Shown here one piece after another: positions 10,563 through 20,376 of a stretch of 64,000 nt of DNA (position 1 is its first letter; the number at the start of each line of letters is the position of its first letter). The translations under genes were made by a program, and so were the position numbers. This DNA is from Eurosta solidaginis (Eukaryota; Arthropoda; Insecta; Diptera; Tephritidae), in contig NC_090324.1 in assembly GCF_040869045.1 (NCBI RefSeq), positions 190,276,028 through 190,340,027 on the forward strand, in the 5' to 3' direction. The notes beneath the pieces were generated by a model, which saw nothing but the letters and a program-made list of their open reading frames with translations, made no database searches and was not told the DNA's origin.

Positions 10563-10591
10563 CACCCAGCGAACCGGGTGACGGTCCCTAG
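10563..10591 (+). repeat. Helitron 3' terminal hairpin and CTAG end
   Basis: CACCC (10563-10567) and GGGTG (10576-10580) can pair across an 8-base loop. ACGGTCC then leads to CTAG at 10588-10591, followed by T. Hairpin, spacing and CTRR end match the Helitron rule. Confidence 0.75.
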
Positions 10592-11010
10592 TTGTTATTA
10601 TAAAATAACCGTTTGCCTGCGTGCAAAATTAGTATATAAGGGCGACGAGTTCGCATTAAAATTTAGAGATTAGGAGACAGGCATACGAGTCGGTAGGTTT
10701 TATGACTACCGACCAAGAGTACACCTGAAGGTTTTGACGTCATTTGTACTAACGTATATTCGTCTGGAGGTTTTTTACTCCATTCGAACTTAGAGGTTGG
10801 CCGAGGGCTTTATTACCTCAGTCACCTCTTACAAAGCAAGGGAATAAGCTAGGAGTAGAGATAGAATTTTTATGAAATAAATAATTATAACGCTGTTTAC
10901 ATAAAATCAACAGGATTATTCATTTTGAAGGACGGGTAGGGAACTTTATTTTCAGGAACCCTGGACGTACTGAGGCCAACCCCGGCAAAACCAAAGGAAA
11001 AGTCCGTCAC
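10592..11010 (+). repeat. Unassigned LTR-like stretch
   Basis: No ORF of note. It has a TATATAAG box at 10633-10640, AATAAA near 10878 and a purine/pyrimidine-mixed 3' part, like an LTR with R and U5 regions in plus orientation. It abuts the Helitron CTAG end on one side and truncated Copia RNase H on the other. I cannot find a second copy in the window and cannot name the family. Confidence 0.3.
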
Positions 11011-12125
11011 AGCCTGCGCGTAGCCCACGAAATTGCACCTCCTTTCATTAGAAACACGTAGCTTGTTTTAGAGCGGCGCTTATCTTGATCACCGGCACAG
11101 TCAGCGTCGCAATAACCGACTAACTCTTCTTCGCAGTTTTTGTGAAATGCCAACTTCCTGTTTATTTTACCTTTTAGGTAACGAAGCACTCTCTTAACCG
11201 TGACCCAATGTGCTTTGCCGTAATTAGTGTTGAATCGACTGAGCACACTAACTGCAAATGATATGTCTGGTCGACTAATTTGTGCTGGGTACACGATGCA
11301 TCCAACTGCTTCCTGATATGGTATAGACAATAATTCTTGTCGTTCGGCATTCGACTTTGAACACATGTCTTTCGATAATCGCTGCTTTGGAACCATGGGT
11401 GTGCTCACTGGGCTGCAGTCGCACATTGAATCGACGCAAAATGTCTGACATGTAGTGCTTCTGATCTATGAAAATGGATCCGTCGTTGTGTCGTGTAAGG
11501 TTCATACCAAGCACAGTACTGGCAAGTTCCATATCCTTCATTTAAAATGAATAGATAAATCTTGTTTAAGGTTTGTAATAATTTTATCATGGTTAACAAA
11601 AATTAGTATATCGTCGACACATATAGCTAATAAAATAATATTTTGACCTGAATGCTTAAAATATACAAATTGGTCCACAGTTGATCGCGTAAACTTCAGA
11701 TTCTCCGTCAGAACAGATCTGAGTTTTAAATTCCGCACGCGACTCGATTGTTTCAACCCATATAACGACATACGGAGGCGAAAACCCATATCGGTTTTGT
11801 CACCAACTCCGGTTGACGCATGTAAATTTCTTCCTTTGTAAGAATGCCGTTACTGCATCCATTTGATGTAAGGCCATATTGTACTTGACAGCAGTGGCGA
11901 ATAAAAAACGTATAGTCGAGTAACGTACAACAGGAGAGTACGTCTCGTCATAACTGATACCTCTTATTTGAGAGTACCCTTTTATTACAAGTCGGGCTTT
12001 ATATCTATCAACAATACCTTTTGAGCTTCTTTTAATTTTAAAAGCCCATTTGGAGCCGATTGCCTTCCTTCCCGGGGGCAAATCTGTCAACTCCCAAGTT
12101 GAATTTTGTACTAAAGCTTTATACT
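11011..12125 (-). pseudogene. pol: Copia reverse transcriptase and RNase H remnant
   Basis: Read on the minus strand: NSTWELTDLP, IGSKWAFKIKR, YKARLVIKGYSQ, DETYSPVVRYSTIR, LHQMDAVTAFL (catalytic Asp), SLYGLKQS, ICVDDILIF (the usual Val-Asp-Asp of Copia RT), VLGMNLTR, then in the RNase H region SRPDISFAVSVLSRF and YCDADCAGDQDKRRS. It breaks off after GAISWATRR, just before the expected catalytic Glu of RNase H. Frame changes occur near 11800, 11540 and 11400 and near the 12100 end. The catalytic Asp pair is intact, but no continuous frame exists. Confidence 0.88.
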
Positions 12126-12255
12126 CGCATTACAATTCCTACCTTCCGCGCTGTATAATGTCTCCAGAACTGTTGATGGTTCACCGGGGTCGTTAATTGC
12201 TGTAAATAAACCAATATCTGTTGCGTTTGTTGCGGTGTTGCCATTGCTTCCACCT
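12126..12255 (-). other. Copia integrase-RT linker next to the non-LTR insertion
   Basis: Minus-strand translation gives a Gly/Asn/Thr-rich linker, then TAINDPGEPSTVLETLYS, the usual run-up to the Copia RT, with a one-base shift before the RT frame. The non-LTR 3' tail begins just to the right (about 12256). Confidence 0.55.
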
Positions 12256-12308
12256 TGTTTTTGTTGTTGTTGTAGCAATGTTTCGACACACCTAATAGCT
12301 GCGACCGA

Positions 12309-14033
12309 TTACAAATTGTCATCAATATCCTCTAACGGGAGTCTAAGGAAACTTGCTGTTTCGACAGGTGTGGACCGTAATGAAAGGGGTGTTAGAGGCG
12401 TTGGTTCCACATTACAATTAAAGAGATGGTTGGTGTCATGTGGGGACACATTGCAAGCGGGGCATACATTTTGTATGTCGGGGTTGATTCTGGATATGTA
12501 AGAGTTTAACCTGTTACAGTATCCAGAACGAAGTTGAGCCAGAGTGACTCGCGTTTCCCTGGGGAGTATGCGTTCTTCTTCCGCAAGTTTTGCGTACTGT
12601 TCCCTGAGTACTGGATTCACCGGGCAATTCCCGGCATAAAGGTCCGACGCCTGTTTGTGGAGTTCACCAAGGACCTGCTTGTGTTTTTTTGCTTCATACG
12701 TCTGAGTTTTCAGATGCCGTATTTCCTCAAAATGCTTAAGGAGATTACTCCTTAAGTCCCTAGGCGGTGTTGGCTCATCAATCAGATGTCTGTTGGGATG
12801 CCCAGGTTTCTGGGTATTCAACAGGAGCTGTTTGGTTAGCGTCTCATTTCTCTCACTGATGGGGAGTATTCTCGCCTCATTATGTAGATGGTGTTCTGGG
12901 GGCATATGAAGACAACCCGTGGCGGTTCTGAGCGCAGTATTTTGGCAGGCCTGTAACTTCTTCCAGTGGGTAGTTTTTAGGCTTGGCGACTATATAGGGG
13001 ACGCATAGCACACAAACGGCTGGCCAATTGCTTTGTATGTGGTATACTGCCAGCAAGGGATTTGAGGACTTTATTACGGCTCTGGATTTTCGGAACAATT
13101 GCGGCTGCGTGCTCACCAAAATGTAGATCCTGATCAAACGTCACACCCAAGATTTTGGGGTGTAGGACAGTCGGTAGCGTAGTGCTATGTTGTTTTTGTT
13201 CACGTCCAAGTTGTAAATGAGGTCACGGATTATATAGTCGGTGATAATGCCAGGTTTCGCGAGGTGAAAAAACTGGAGAGATCAAGGAGGTAGCCGTTTA
13301 TTCTGTTGCAAAGCTCATCGATCTGTGGGCCCGGGCCTGTGGCCATTATTGTGCAGTGATCGGCGTAGGAAACGATAGTAGCTCCTTCCGGTGGCGAAGG
13401 TAGTTTTGATATGTAAAAATTAAACAAAAGTGAGGATAGGACACTACCCTGTGGCACCCTTGTTTAATTCTTCTTGGCTTTGATGTTTCGTTTCTGAATT
13501 GCACCGATGCCTGCCGACAACCCAGATAATTTGCGGTCCACCTTTTGAGACATGGGGGAAGGGTAGACCCTTCCAAGTCTTGCAATAACATGCCATGGTT
13601 GACCGTATCAAAAGCTTTTGATAGGTCTACCGCTACGAGTACTCTTCTATGGTTGGGCTTCTGATTTAACCCACAATTTATCTGGGTGCTAATGGCATTT
13701 AGCGCGGTGGTGGTGCTATGGAGTTTTCTAAAGCCATGCTGACGACAGGCTAGCTGAAAATTTGCTTTGATGTAGGGGAGCAAAATGGCTTCAATCGTCT
13801 TGGCTTCTGGCGATAGGAGAGATATCGGGCGATATGACTCTCCTATGTTAGCTGCTTTCCCAAGCTTTAGTAGCGGGACCACCTTGGCCATTTTCCCTTT
13901 TTCGGGTATGACAAAGGTGGAAAGAGACAGGTTGAAGACATGTGCTAAATATTTGAAACCCACTTTCCCTAGGCTTTTAAGCATCGGCATGACTATGCCG
14001 TCTGCGCTCATTGCTTTGGATGGTTCAGCATGA
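12309..14033 (-). pseudogene. Reverse transcriptase and C-terminal zinc cluster of the non-LTR element
   Basis: Minus strand: SADGIVMPMLKSLG, KMAKVVPLLKLGK, SYRPISLLS, QHGFRKLHSTTTAL, VAVDLSKAFDTVNH (catalytic Asp), then after a shift MPQGSVLSSLLFN and SYADHCTIMATG. The catalytic box should be YADD; the second Asp is His here, which should abolish polymerisation. The C-terminal region carries CPACNVSPHDTNHLFNC, a CCHC cluster, and ends PLEDIDDNL at 12309. The 198-codon tail (12309-12905) is open. Confidence 0.85.
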
Positions 14034-14086
14034 CCGATGGCATCCTCAACCTCTTTGGCGGTGATGGTAATTGGTGACGCGCTGAA

Positions 14087-15327
14087 TTAATGTTTGCGTG
14101 CGTGTCTGTTGGCCCTCCGTCTATTTTTGTCGACCGTAAAATGCATTATGTATCGTCGGCAGAAAGCGCTCGCGCATTTTTTCACATCCGACAGCACTTT
14201 GTCGCCAAAGGCGATGGAAACTTTGTCATTGTGCCTAGACGGATTCGATAGGGACTTTACAGTGGACCAGACTTTACCTACACTGGCAGAGAGGTTACAA
14301 CCGCTTAGTAGCTCCTCCCATTTTGTCCGCTTGTGTTCATCCACAAGCAATCTGATGCGTTGGTTTATATCCCTTATTTGGAGGTCGCCGGCATCGAGCT
14401 GATTCAATGACCTTGTGGAAAGCACGCTCCCCTTGGCGGGCATCAGTTGGGATAGGGAGGGCAGCAAAGCGGTTGCCTGTAAAGGATTTGTATTCGTCCC
14501 ATTTTCCTTTTTTAAAGTTAATGAAAGTGCGTTTTTCTGCGACGATGAAGTCGGCGGGACGCTCGAGCGAAATAAGTATAGGCAGGTGGTCGGATGCCAA
14601 TGTTACCATTGGCTGCCAGTTGACGCAGTTTACGAGTTCTGCACTCACGATTGAAATATCCGGCGAACTGTGACAGCTTCCTACCATACGTATGGGGGCG
14701 TCTTCGTTTATAGTGCAGAACGTCGTTTCTTCTATTTGATCCTCTAACACCTCACCCCTACTGTCCACCCGCAAGTTTGAATGCCATAGATCGTAATGGG
14801 CATTGAAATCGCCTAAGATAATGCGATTGTTTCCAGTGAGTACGCCGCTGATATTAGGGCGGTATCCACTGGGGCAACAGGTGACAGGAGGGATGTAGAT
14901 GTTGATGATTTCTAGATTTGCATCGCCCGACCGGACAGATAATCGTTGACGTTTTAAGACACTGTCCCTGCGGTCGATGTCGGGATCAAATATATGATAT
15001 TGCACAGTGTGGTGTATGATAAACGCGAGGCCGCCTCTCGCGATCTTTTCTGTGGACATTATACCCTGAACAGGTCTGCAATGCAGATCTTGCTGTGAGT
15101 TTAGTCTCTTAAATCGCATCAATGCGGATGTTGTGCCGCTTCATGAAGTCGACTATCTCCGTAATCTTCCCAGTTAATCCATTACAGTTTAACTGCAGAA
15201 TTCTGAAGTGCATAGGGGGAGACGTCGTCACTCTGGGAGTAAATGACGGGTGACTATGCCTGGGTTGTGGAAGGCCAGAACGCGATTGCTGTTGTGGCCT
15301 TGGGACTAGACATCCTTGGGTAGGCAT
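14087..15327 (-). pseudogene. APE-type endonuclease of the non-LTR element
   Basis: Minus strand: FRILQLNCNGLTGKITEI (metal-binding Asn), RHNIRIDAI (where IQET would follow; lost at a frame break near 15115), GGLAFIIHHTV, IINIYIPP, IILGDFNAHYDLW (Asp/Asn), PDISIVS and ASDHLPILI (Asp-His). These are the APE endonuclease blocks that nick target DNA to prime reverse transcription. The RT linker follows to 14087. At least two frame breaks are visible. Confidence 0.82.
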
Positions 15328-15896
15328 TGGGGTACCCGGTGTATTTGGGTATGGGGCCTGGCAACATGGCGCAATGAAACCTGTCCGGGGGTTGCCGTCG
15401 CGGAGACCCGAACATCTAGGAAAATGGCACCGTCCATGGCAGGAGCTGCATTGTGCGGATGTCGCAAACGTATATATTCTGTGCTGGCAAACGGTGCAAA
15501 GGGAGGTAGGGACTAAGAGTCTGTTTCCCTGACCTACACACCTGCTACCGGAAAAGAGGGGGGAAGAAAACGGGGGCAGGGGCTGATGCTCGGCATTGCT
15601 CCCGACTCTACTACGGAGATTGTAGGTATGGGTGGGAGCAGCCGTGTGAGTTGGTGGCGCCGTGGGGCGCGAGCAACAGTGGGTACTTGTTGTGGCTTGC
15701 TGAGCAGCGGGGCTGCTGGAAGGTAGCGGGGGGCGCTAAGGCGCAGACTACGGGACGTCCTAGGACGTGAACCGCAAGGAGCCACAAAAGATTTATAGAA
15801 GTTACGTGGACGCCTGGTTTTGGGGCCTAGCCCAGAACAACCTGTCCGCTGCAACCATCCCTTACACGAGACACACTGACAAGAGTATGACCATCC

Positions 15897-16127
15897 TTAA
15901 AAGATTCTTTTCCGGCAGACGCAGCAAAACCATTTCTCAGGGCCGGGGTCAGGATACGGACCCGGATTAGGTTCGATACCTTCCCGGAGCAAGAGAATAT
16001 GGAGCAATTCCGCTGCAAGGAGCTGCTGGGAGGATGACAATTTGTGGGAGGGACGCAACAAATTCAATGGGGTTACACTGAAACGGCAGTCCTTGGTCGG
16101 GAAAAATCCCGAGTAGCTCCGGTACAT
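15897..16127 (-). pseudogene. N-terminal 2A-like peptide and zinc finger of the non-LTR element
   Basis: 76 codons from ATG at 16127. A hydrophobic, Leu-rich stretch leads to EGIEPNPGP, a 2A-type ribosome-skipping motif (consensus Asp-X-Glu-X-Asn-Pro-Gly-Pro; here Gly replaces the first Asp). WFCCVCRKRI follows at once, and beyond a stop the frame continues CQCVSCKGW, giving the Cys pairs and Trp of a PHD-like finger. 2A-like sequences before such fingers are known in APE-type non-LTR elements. The 2A would separate the leader peptide from the rest of the ORF; activity here is uncertain. Confidence 0.65.
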
Positions 16128-18587
16128 AGAACCGACGGAACATAGAACCGACGTTCACCTTCGGAAACCTGCCTTCCAGAATCAGCATCACGAAAAGAAT
16201 CATATGTTGGGTTCCCTGAGCAGCCTCTATCACTACTCCCACTGAAGCCTTGAAATGATTCAAGTAGCGAAATCTCATTGCTGCCATTCTCACCACCCGC
16301 ACTGAATCCAATATGTGATTCATTCGACGTATTGTTCGTACTTTCCTCATGTGGCTCCTCCTGTGCACGTTGCGTTCCGTTATTGACCTCACACCTTTCC
16401 TCACGTGTTTGTCAAGCAGCACCTCTTCACCAATAATACTAATATCATCATCGCTTGAGCAATAATTGATGTCACTAGCGTTATCATCGTTATTAGTTGT
16501 ACTTTGGTTGTGTTGCAATGAATAATTCATTTTATTTTTCTCTTTCACATTTTTATTAGAGCTATTCTCAAAAAATGTAACATCCCGGCTTACGAAAATT
16601 TGCCTAGTTTTCTGTTGTATAATCTATATGCCTTCGATTGCTCGCTGTATCCGAGTAAAACACATTCAACTGCTTTGGAGTCCAATTTTCTCCTTTCTCC
16701 TTCGGAATATGTACCAGCGATTTGCATCCAAACACTCGAATCGACTCTAAGTTGGGTTTTACCTTTATCCAGAACTCTTCGGGTGTAATGTTTTTCATAT
16801 TACGACAGGAGTGCGGTTAACTAAATATGCGACAGTTGTTGTTGCCTCAGCCCAATACTGTTTTAGCAAATCAACATCAAAGAGCATACAACGTACTTTT
16901 TCAAAAATTGATCGATTCATGCGTTTCCCAACTCCGTTTTGTTTTGGTGTGTATGGTGCAGTAAATTGATGGGCAATCCCGTGCTCTGTAGTGAATGCTT
17001 TGAACATTTTGTTGCAGAACTCTTTGCCGTTGTCAGATCGTAGAATTTTTATTGTTGCTATTTGTTGGTTTTCCACCAACTGTTTAAAATTTACCAACAA
17101 TTGAAATACCTCGCTTTTTTGCTTCATTGGGTATACAAACACTTTTCTACTGAAATCGGCCACGAAGGTAAGTAGGTACTTTGACCCGCCAAATGATGAT
17201 GTTGGCATCGGGCCACACACATCTGTGTGTATAATTTGCAACAACTCAGTTGCACGATTGCCAATATGTTTAAAGATGCACGCTTCCGTTTTCCCTGTGC
17301 ACAAACAGTACATGAATCCAAAGAACCATTTTGTAAATTACCACCTTCAACGGACATTTTGATGCGATGTAAATTGCCTTCACATGCATGGCCCATGCGC
17401 CTATGCCACAAGTGTGTGTCTACCATTGCAGTCAAAGCACTTGCACGTGGTTCTATTATGGAGTTCAGTTTGGACAAATCAACTATTAGTGGAGCAGTTG
17501 CTATCAGATTAAATTTCTCATCAAAAGTTCGGCAGTTTTTGTCATTAAACACAATAGTTTTGCCATTTGGCTAACCGATACTAAATTTGCGCAAATGTTC
17601 GGAATACATAGCACATCACTGAGAGTTACCTGGGAACTATTGGCTTTACCACCAGAACTTAAAGTCATTCTCACGTCTCCAGCACACTGCACATTGAGAC
17701 GTTCATTGTTTCCCACAATGATTTCTTAAGATTTTGGTTCCCGCAAATTTTGTAGGTTATGTGCATTGCCTGTCATGTGGGCAGATGCACCAGAATCAAT
17801 AAACCATTCGTTGGAGCTTTCCCTTTTTGCCATCAAAGATAGAGACATCAGCAATAAATTATTTAAATTTCTTTTGATTTTGAGGGGCACCTGTTTGCGT
17901 AATGTCCTTTTTCATTACACTCGAAACAAGTTACAGATGATTTCTTTTTAGATTTGGAAGCATGATTTTTGTTGTTGCTTTTTGACACCAGTGCGATAGT
18001 ATTTTCGTCGGTAAATGCATGCCTTACATCTTGCAGAATGTTAGTTCTTACTAATATTTTATAAGCTCTTTCCCACTATTGGAAATTGCCATCACCATTG
18101 GTCGATATACATCTGGTGAACCACTTAGCATAATTTGTGCACCGATATCGCTAGGAAATTTAGTGCCGGCTTTGCCAAGCTTTTGTTGGGGGCATGAAGT
18201 CTTATTACATTATCTTTCATAGATGTACAGAAAGTTCCAATCGCATTAAATACTTTAACAAGTCCATGCGACGTAGAACACCATTGTCCTCGAACGCTGT
18301 TTCAAGGATATCCCATGCGGCTTTTGCTATTGTGCAGTTTTGCACATATGAATAGTTCGACGACTCAACAAGTAGCCCAATCGCTGAAATCGCATGCAGA
18401 TTTTTCTCCATATCAGTCTCGAAGCCTTCGATACATTTCCAGTATCCTTTTAGCATAAGGTACGATTTCGCAGCCAATTTCCACGTGTTGTAACTCTCAC
18501 GGCCTTTCAGCTTTTCAATCTTTTCAATCCCAATTGTAATAAAAGTATTTGAACTGTATCCAAGATCACTATTGCGCGTCAACAACA

Positions 18588-18917
18588 ATGTTGTGACGAA
18601 TATTGGCAACATTAAGGGATACAGTCATCTCTAAGCCGATACTGAGCAGTGACTTGTATGCACATAACCAAATCGATCATTATGTCTACACATATGTCCA
18701 TAAAAGTAGCGGGGAGAAACGCACAAACACATGCATATATCTGAGATACTTCCAAAGGTAGGTAATCGGTGAAAGTATCACTCACATATACACGCGCATA
18801 TGAGAAGCTATAAATATGCATCTGTAGTTATAACTGATAAGTTTATAGCTGGTAAACAAGTAGTAGATTCCAGAAATAGAAACGCCTAGAAGTATGCGAA
18901 CGACACAGTACAGAGTA
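18588..18917 (+). repeat. LTR-like fragment bordering Copia gag
   Basis: Starts TGTTGTGACGAATATTGG and continues with TATA-like elements (CTATAAATATGC near 18809, GTATATAAATA near 18913). It looks like the U3 part of a Gypsy-type LTR in plus orientation and ends where the large inverted repeat begins. No matching LTR exists in the window, so the call is tentative. Confidence 0.3.
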
Positions 18918-19402
18918 TATAAATAATAGTTTAAAAAAACTAAAAAATCACGCTTTTGTAGCTAACCGAACTAAAAAATAGAAAATAATTTTCAATTAAA
19001 AAAAATTTATATAACAGTAGTAGAAGGTCAAAAAATCATTTATAGTTAATCACCTCAAAATAAAATTATAATAAAATTTAAGTTATTAACAGAATAATTA
19101 AATTCAGATTAAAAAGCGTGGGGTGGATTTGACTACATTTCATATCTTTCCTCTCAGATAGTTGCCAATAGAATGTTTGTAACATTCAATACCAAGCACC
19201 CCACGTTTTTTACTGTGAATTAAATTATTCTGTTAATAACTTAAATTTTATTATAATTTTATTTTGAGGTGATTAACTATAAATGATTGTTTGACCTTCT
19301 ACTGCTGTTATATAAACTCTTTTTAATTGAAAATTATTTTCTATATTTTAGTTCGGTTAGCTATAAAAGCGTGATTTTTTAATTTTTTAAACTATTATTT
19401 AT
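18918..19402. repeat. Large hairpin-forming inverted repeat
   Basis: Left arm 18918-19125 (208 bp) and right arm 19197-19402 (206 bp) are near-perfect reverse complements, with a handful of mismatches and 1-bp indels. They are separated by a 71-bp loop (19126-19196). The inner ends close on GTGGGGTG/CACCCCAC. Both arms are very AT-rich. No ORF. It could be a foldback element or two opposed LTR fragments. Confidence 0.85.
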
Positions 19403-19439
19403 TTTTAATTTTTATTTCAAGTAATTTTAAAAGTTTTAG

Positions 19440-19910
19440 TCGAGAGTGATGAAACCTCGAAACGCAAGCGGTCCATGGCACCGAAAAAGGCCAAGACGCA
19501 GGGAGGCTGGACGCGGTCTTTCGCCGAAATTGCCAAGGGTCGGCAAATCATTGGCATTATAGACGAGATTAGCGAAAATGGCAGGATCCCGAAACAACAG
19601 TGGAAGTGGATCGAGGCCGCGCTCGCTACGGTGGTCGTTAAGGTTAAGAAAGACAACCCTGGTCCACCGCCATCTTACACCGACGCAGGGTGGTTCCAGG
19701 GCAATGTCAAGATAATTGCCTGTGACGACGCCTGGTCGGTAAACCTCTATAGGGCCGCCGTCACGCTGATGGGGGTGGTATATCCGGGCGCGCCTCAAGG
19801 TAGTGGAGGCGCGTGATATCCCCTCACGAGCAAGGGCTAGAGCCTGGGTTCCAGTGACGCCAATGGACCCAGCTGACATCCTGGAACTGCTCCAGGAGTA
19901 CAGCGAGTGT
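19440..19910 (+). pseudogene. LOA/R1-group ORF1 fragment (DUF4780-like)
   Basis: Plus-strand frame VESDETSKRKRSMAPKKAKTQ, then SFAEIAKGRQIIGIIDE, WKWIEAALATV, GWFQGNVKIIACDDAWSV, then after a shift VVEARDIPSRARARAWVP and PADILELLQE. The same blocks occur in the ORF1 at 45527-46027 (GGWYNGVKMIACDN), so both belong to one ORF1 type, a nucleic-acid-binding protein of LOA-like non-LTR elements. The N-terminus is lost at the hairpin and the C-terminus at the R1-type element. Bases 19911-20269 hold no recognisable protein. Confidence 0.65.
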
Positions 19911-20376
19911 AGGTTTTACACGAGTACCTGTCTTCGAAGACCTAACCTCACGTATGTACCAAGTACACAGGTCAAAGCAGGTCTGACCAGCCCCCAAGGC
20001 TCGCTTACCTTGGTACCAATCGATAATCTGAGTGGACACATCATCACCTTGGTGGGGTTGGAGGGCTATCTAACACCTCTTCCATTCTATGTGTCATGGC
20101 ACCCGGTTGCAATGCAACTCCACATTCGAGCTGACCAACTCTTACCGCATTCGGATATCAACCACTGCCACCACGATGCTCCCAAAGGGGTCAACCGCAA
20201 TCGAACAGAAACGGAGCAAGCTCCGCGGGCTATCTGTTCCCCGTGGTACCACTTTAAAGTCTTGGTCTGACTTTCGCAGCCGAAGCCACTTCCGGTTGAG
20301 TATCCACCTACTCCGGATCGGCCGCCTAGGGTGAGGTGGGGTTAGAACCCCCCACATCCACGGACACCCACACGAA

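Larger units (their letters stand above)
9261..10591 (+). mobile_element. Helitron 3' portion, decayed
   Basis: The segment carries the C-terminal half of a Pif1-type helicase on the plus strand and ends with a small hairpin followed 11 bases later by CTAG and then T, the classical Helitron 3' end inserted between A and T. Rep/HUH sequence and the 5' TC end are not in the window. The left edge is placed where helicase similarity begins; the Helitron may extend further left and include the ATG7 fragment. Confidence 0.8.
12256..16145 (-). mobile_element. Non-LTR retrotransposon (Jockey/CR1 group) inserted in Copia
   Basis: A 3.9-kb minus-strand element. Its 5' part encodes a 2A-like peptide and PHD-like finger, then an APE endonuclease, a reverse transcriptase and a C-terminal zinc cluster. 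The 3' end is a CAACAACAACAAAAAC-type tail (12256-12275), which places the junction with Copia linker sequence. The 5' junction near 16130-16145 is not exact. A 13-base stretch GTCGGTTCTATGT occurs twice at that edge (around 16130-16157) and may mark the 5' end. No clear target duplication was found. Frameshifts and stops make it inactive. Confidence 0.8.
11011..18590 (-). mobile_element. Copia-superfamily LTR retrotransposon, split and truncated
   Basis: Minus-strand order is gag, zinc knuckle, protease, integrase, then RT and RNase H, which is the Copia order. A non-LTR element (about 12256-16145) is inserted in the linker between integrase and RT. The 3' end is lost inside RNase H near 11011 and the 5' end is lost near 18590, where plus-strand LTR-like sequence begins, so no LTRs remain. 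Stops and frameshifts occur throughout. Confidence 0.85.

Noticed and set aside
14094..14402. 102-codon plus-strand ORF
   Set aside because: Antisense of the non-LTR endonuclease/RT linker on the minus strand.
19803..20270. 155-codon plus-strand ORF as a gene
   Set aside because: Only its first ~35 codons match LOA ORF1; the rest has no recognisable block and runs towards the R1 3' end in the opposite sense.
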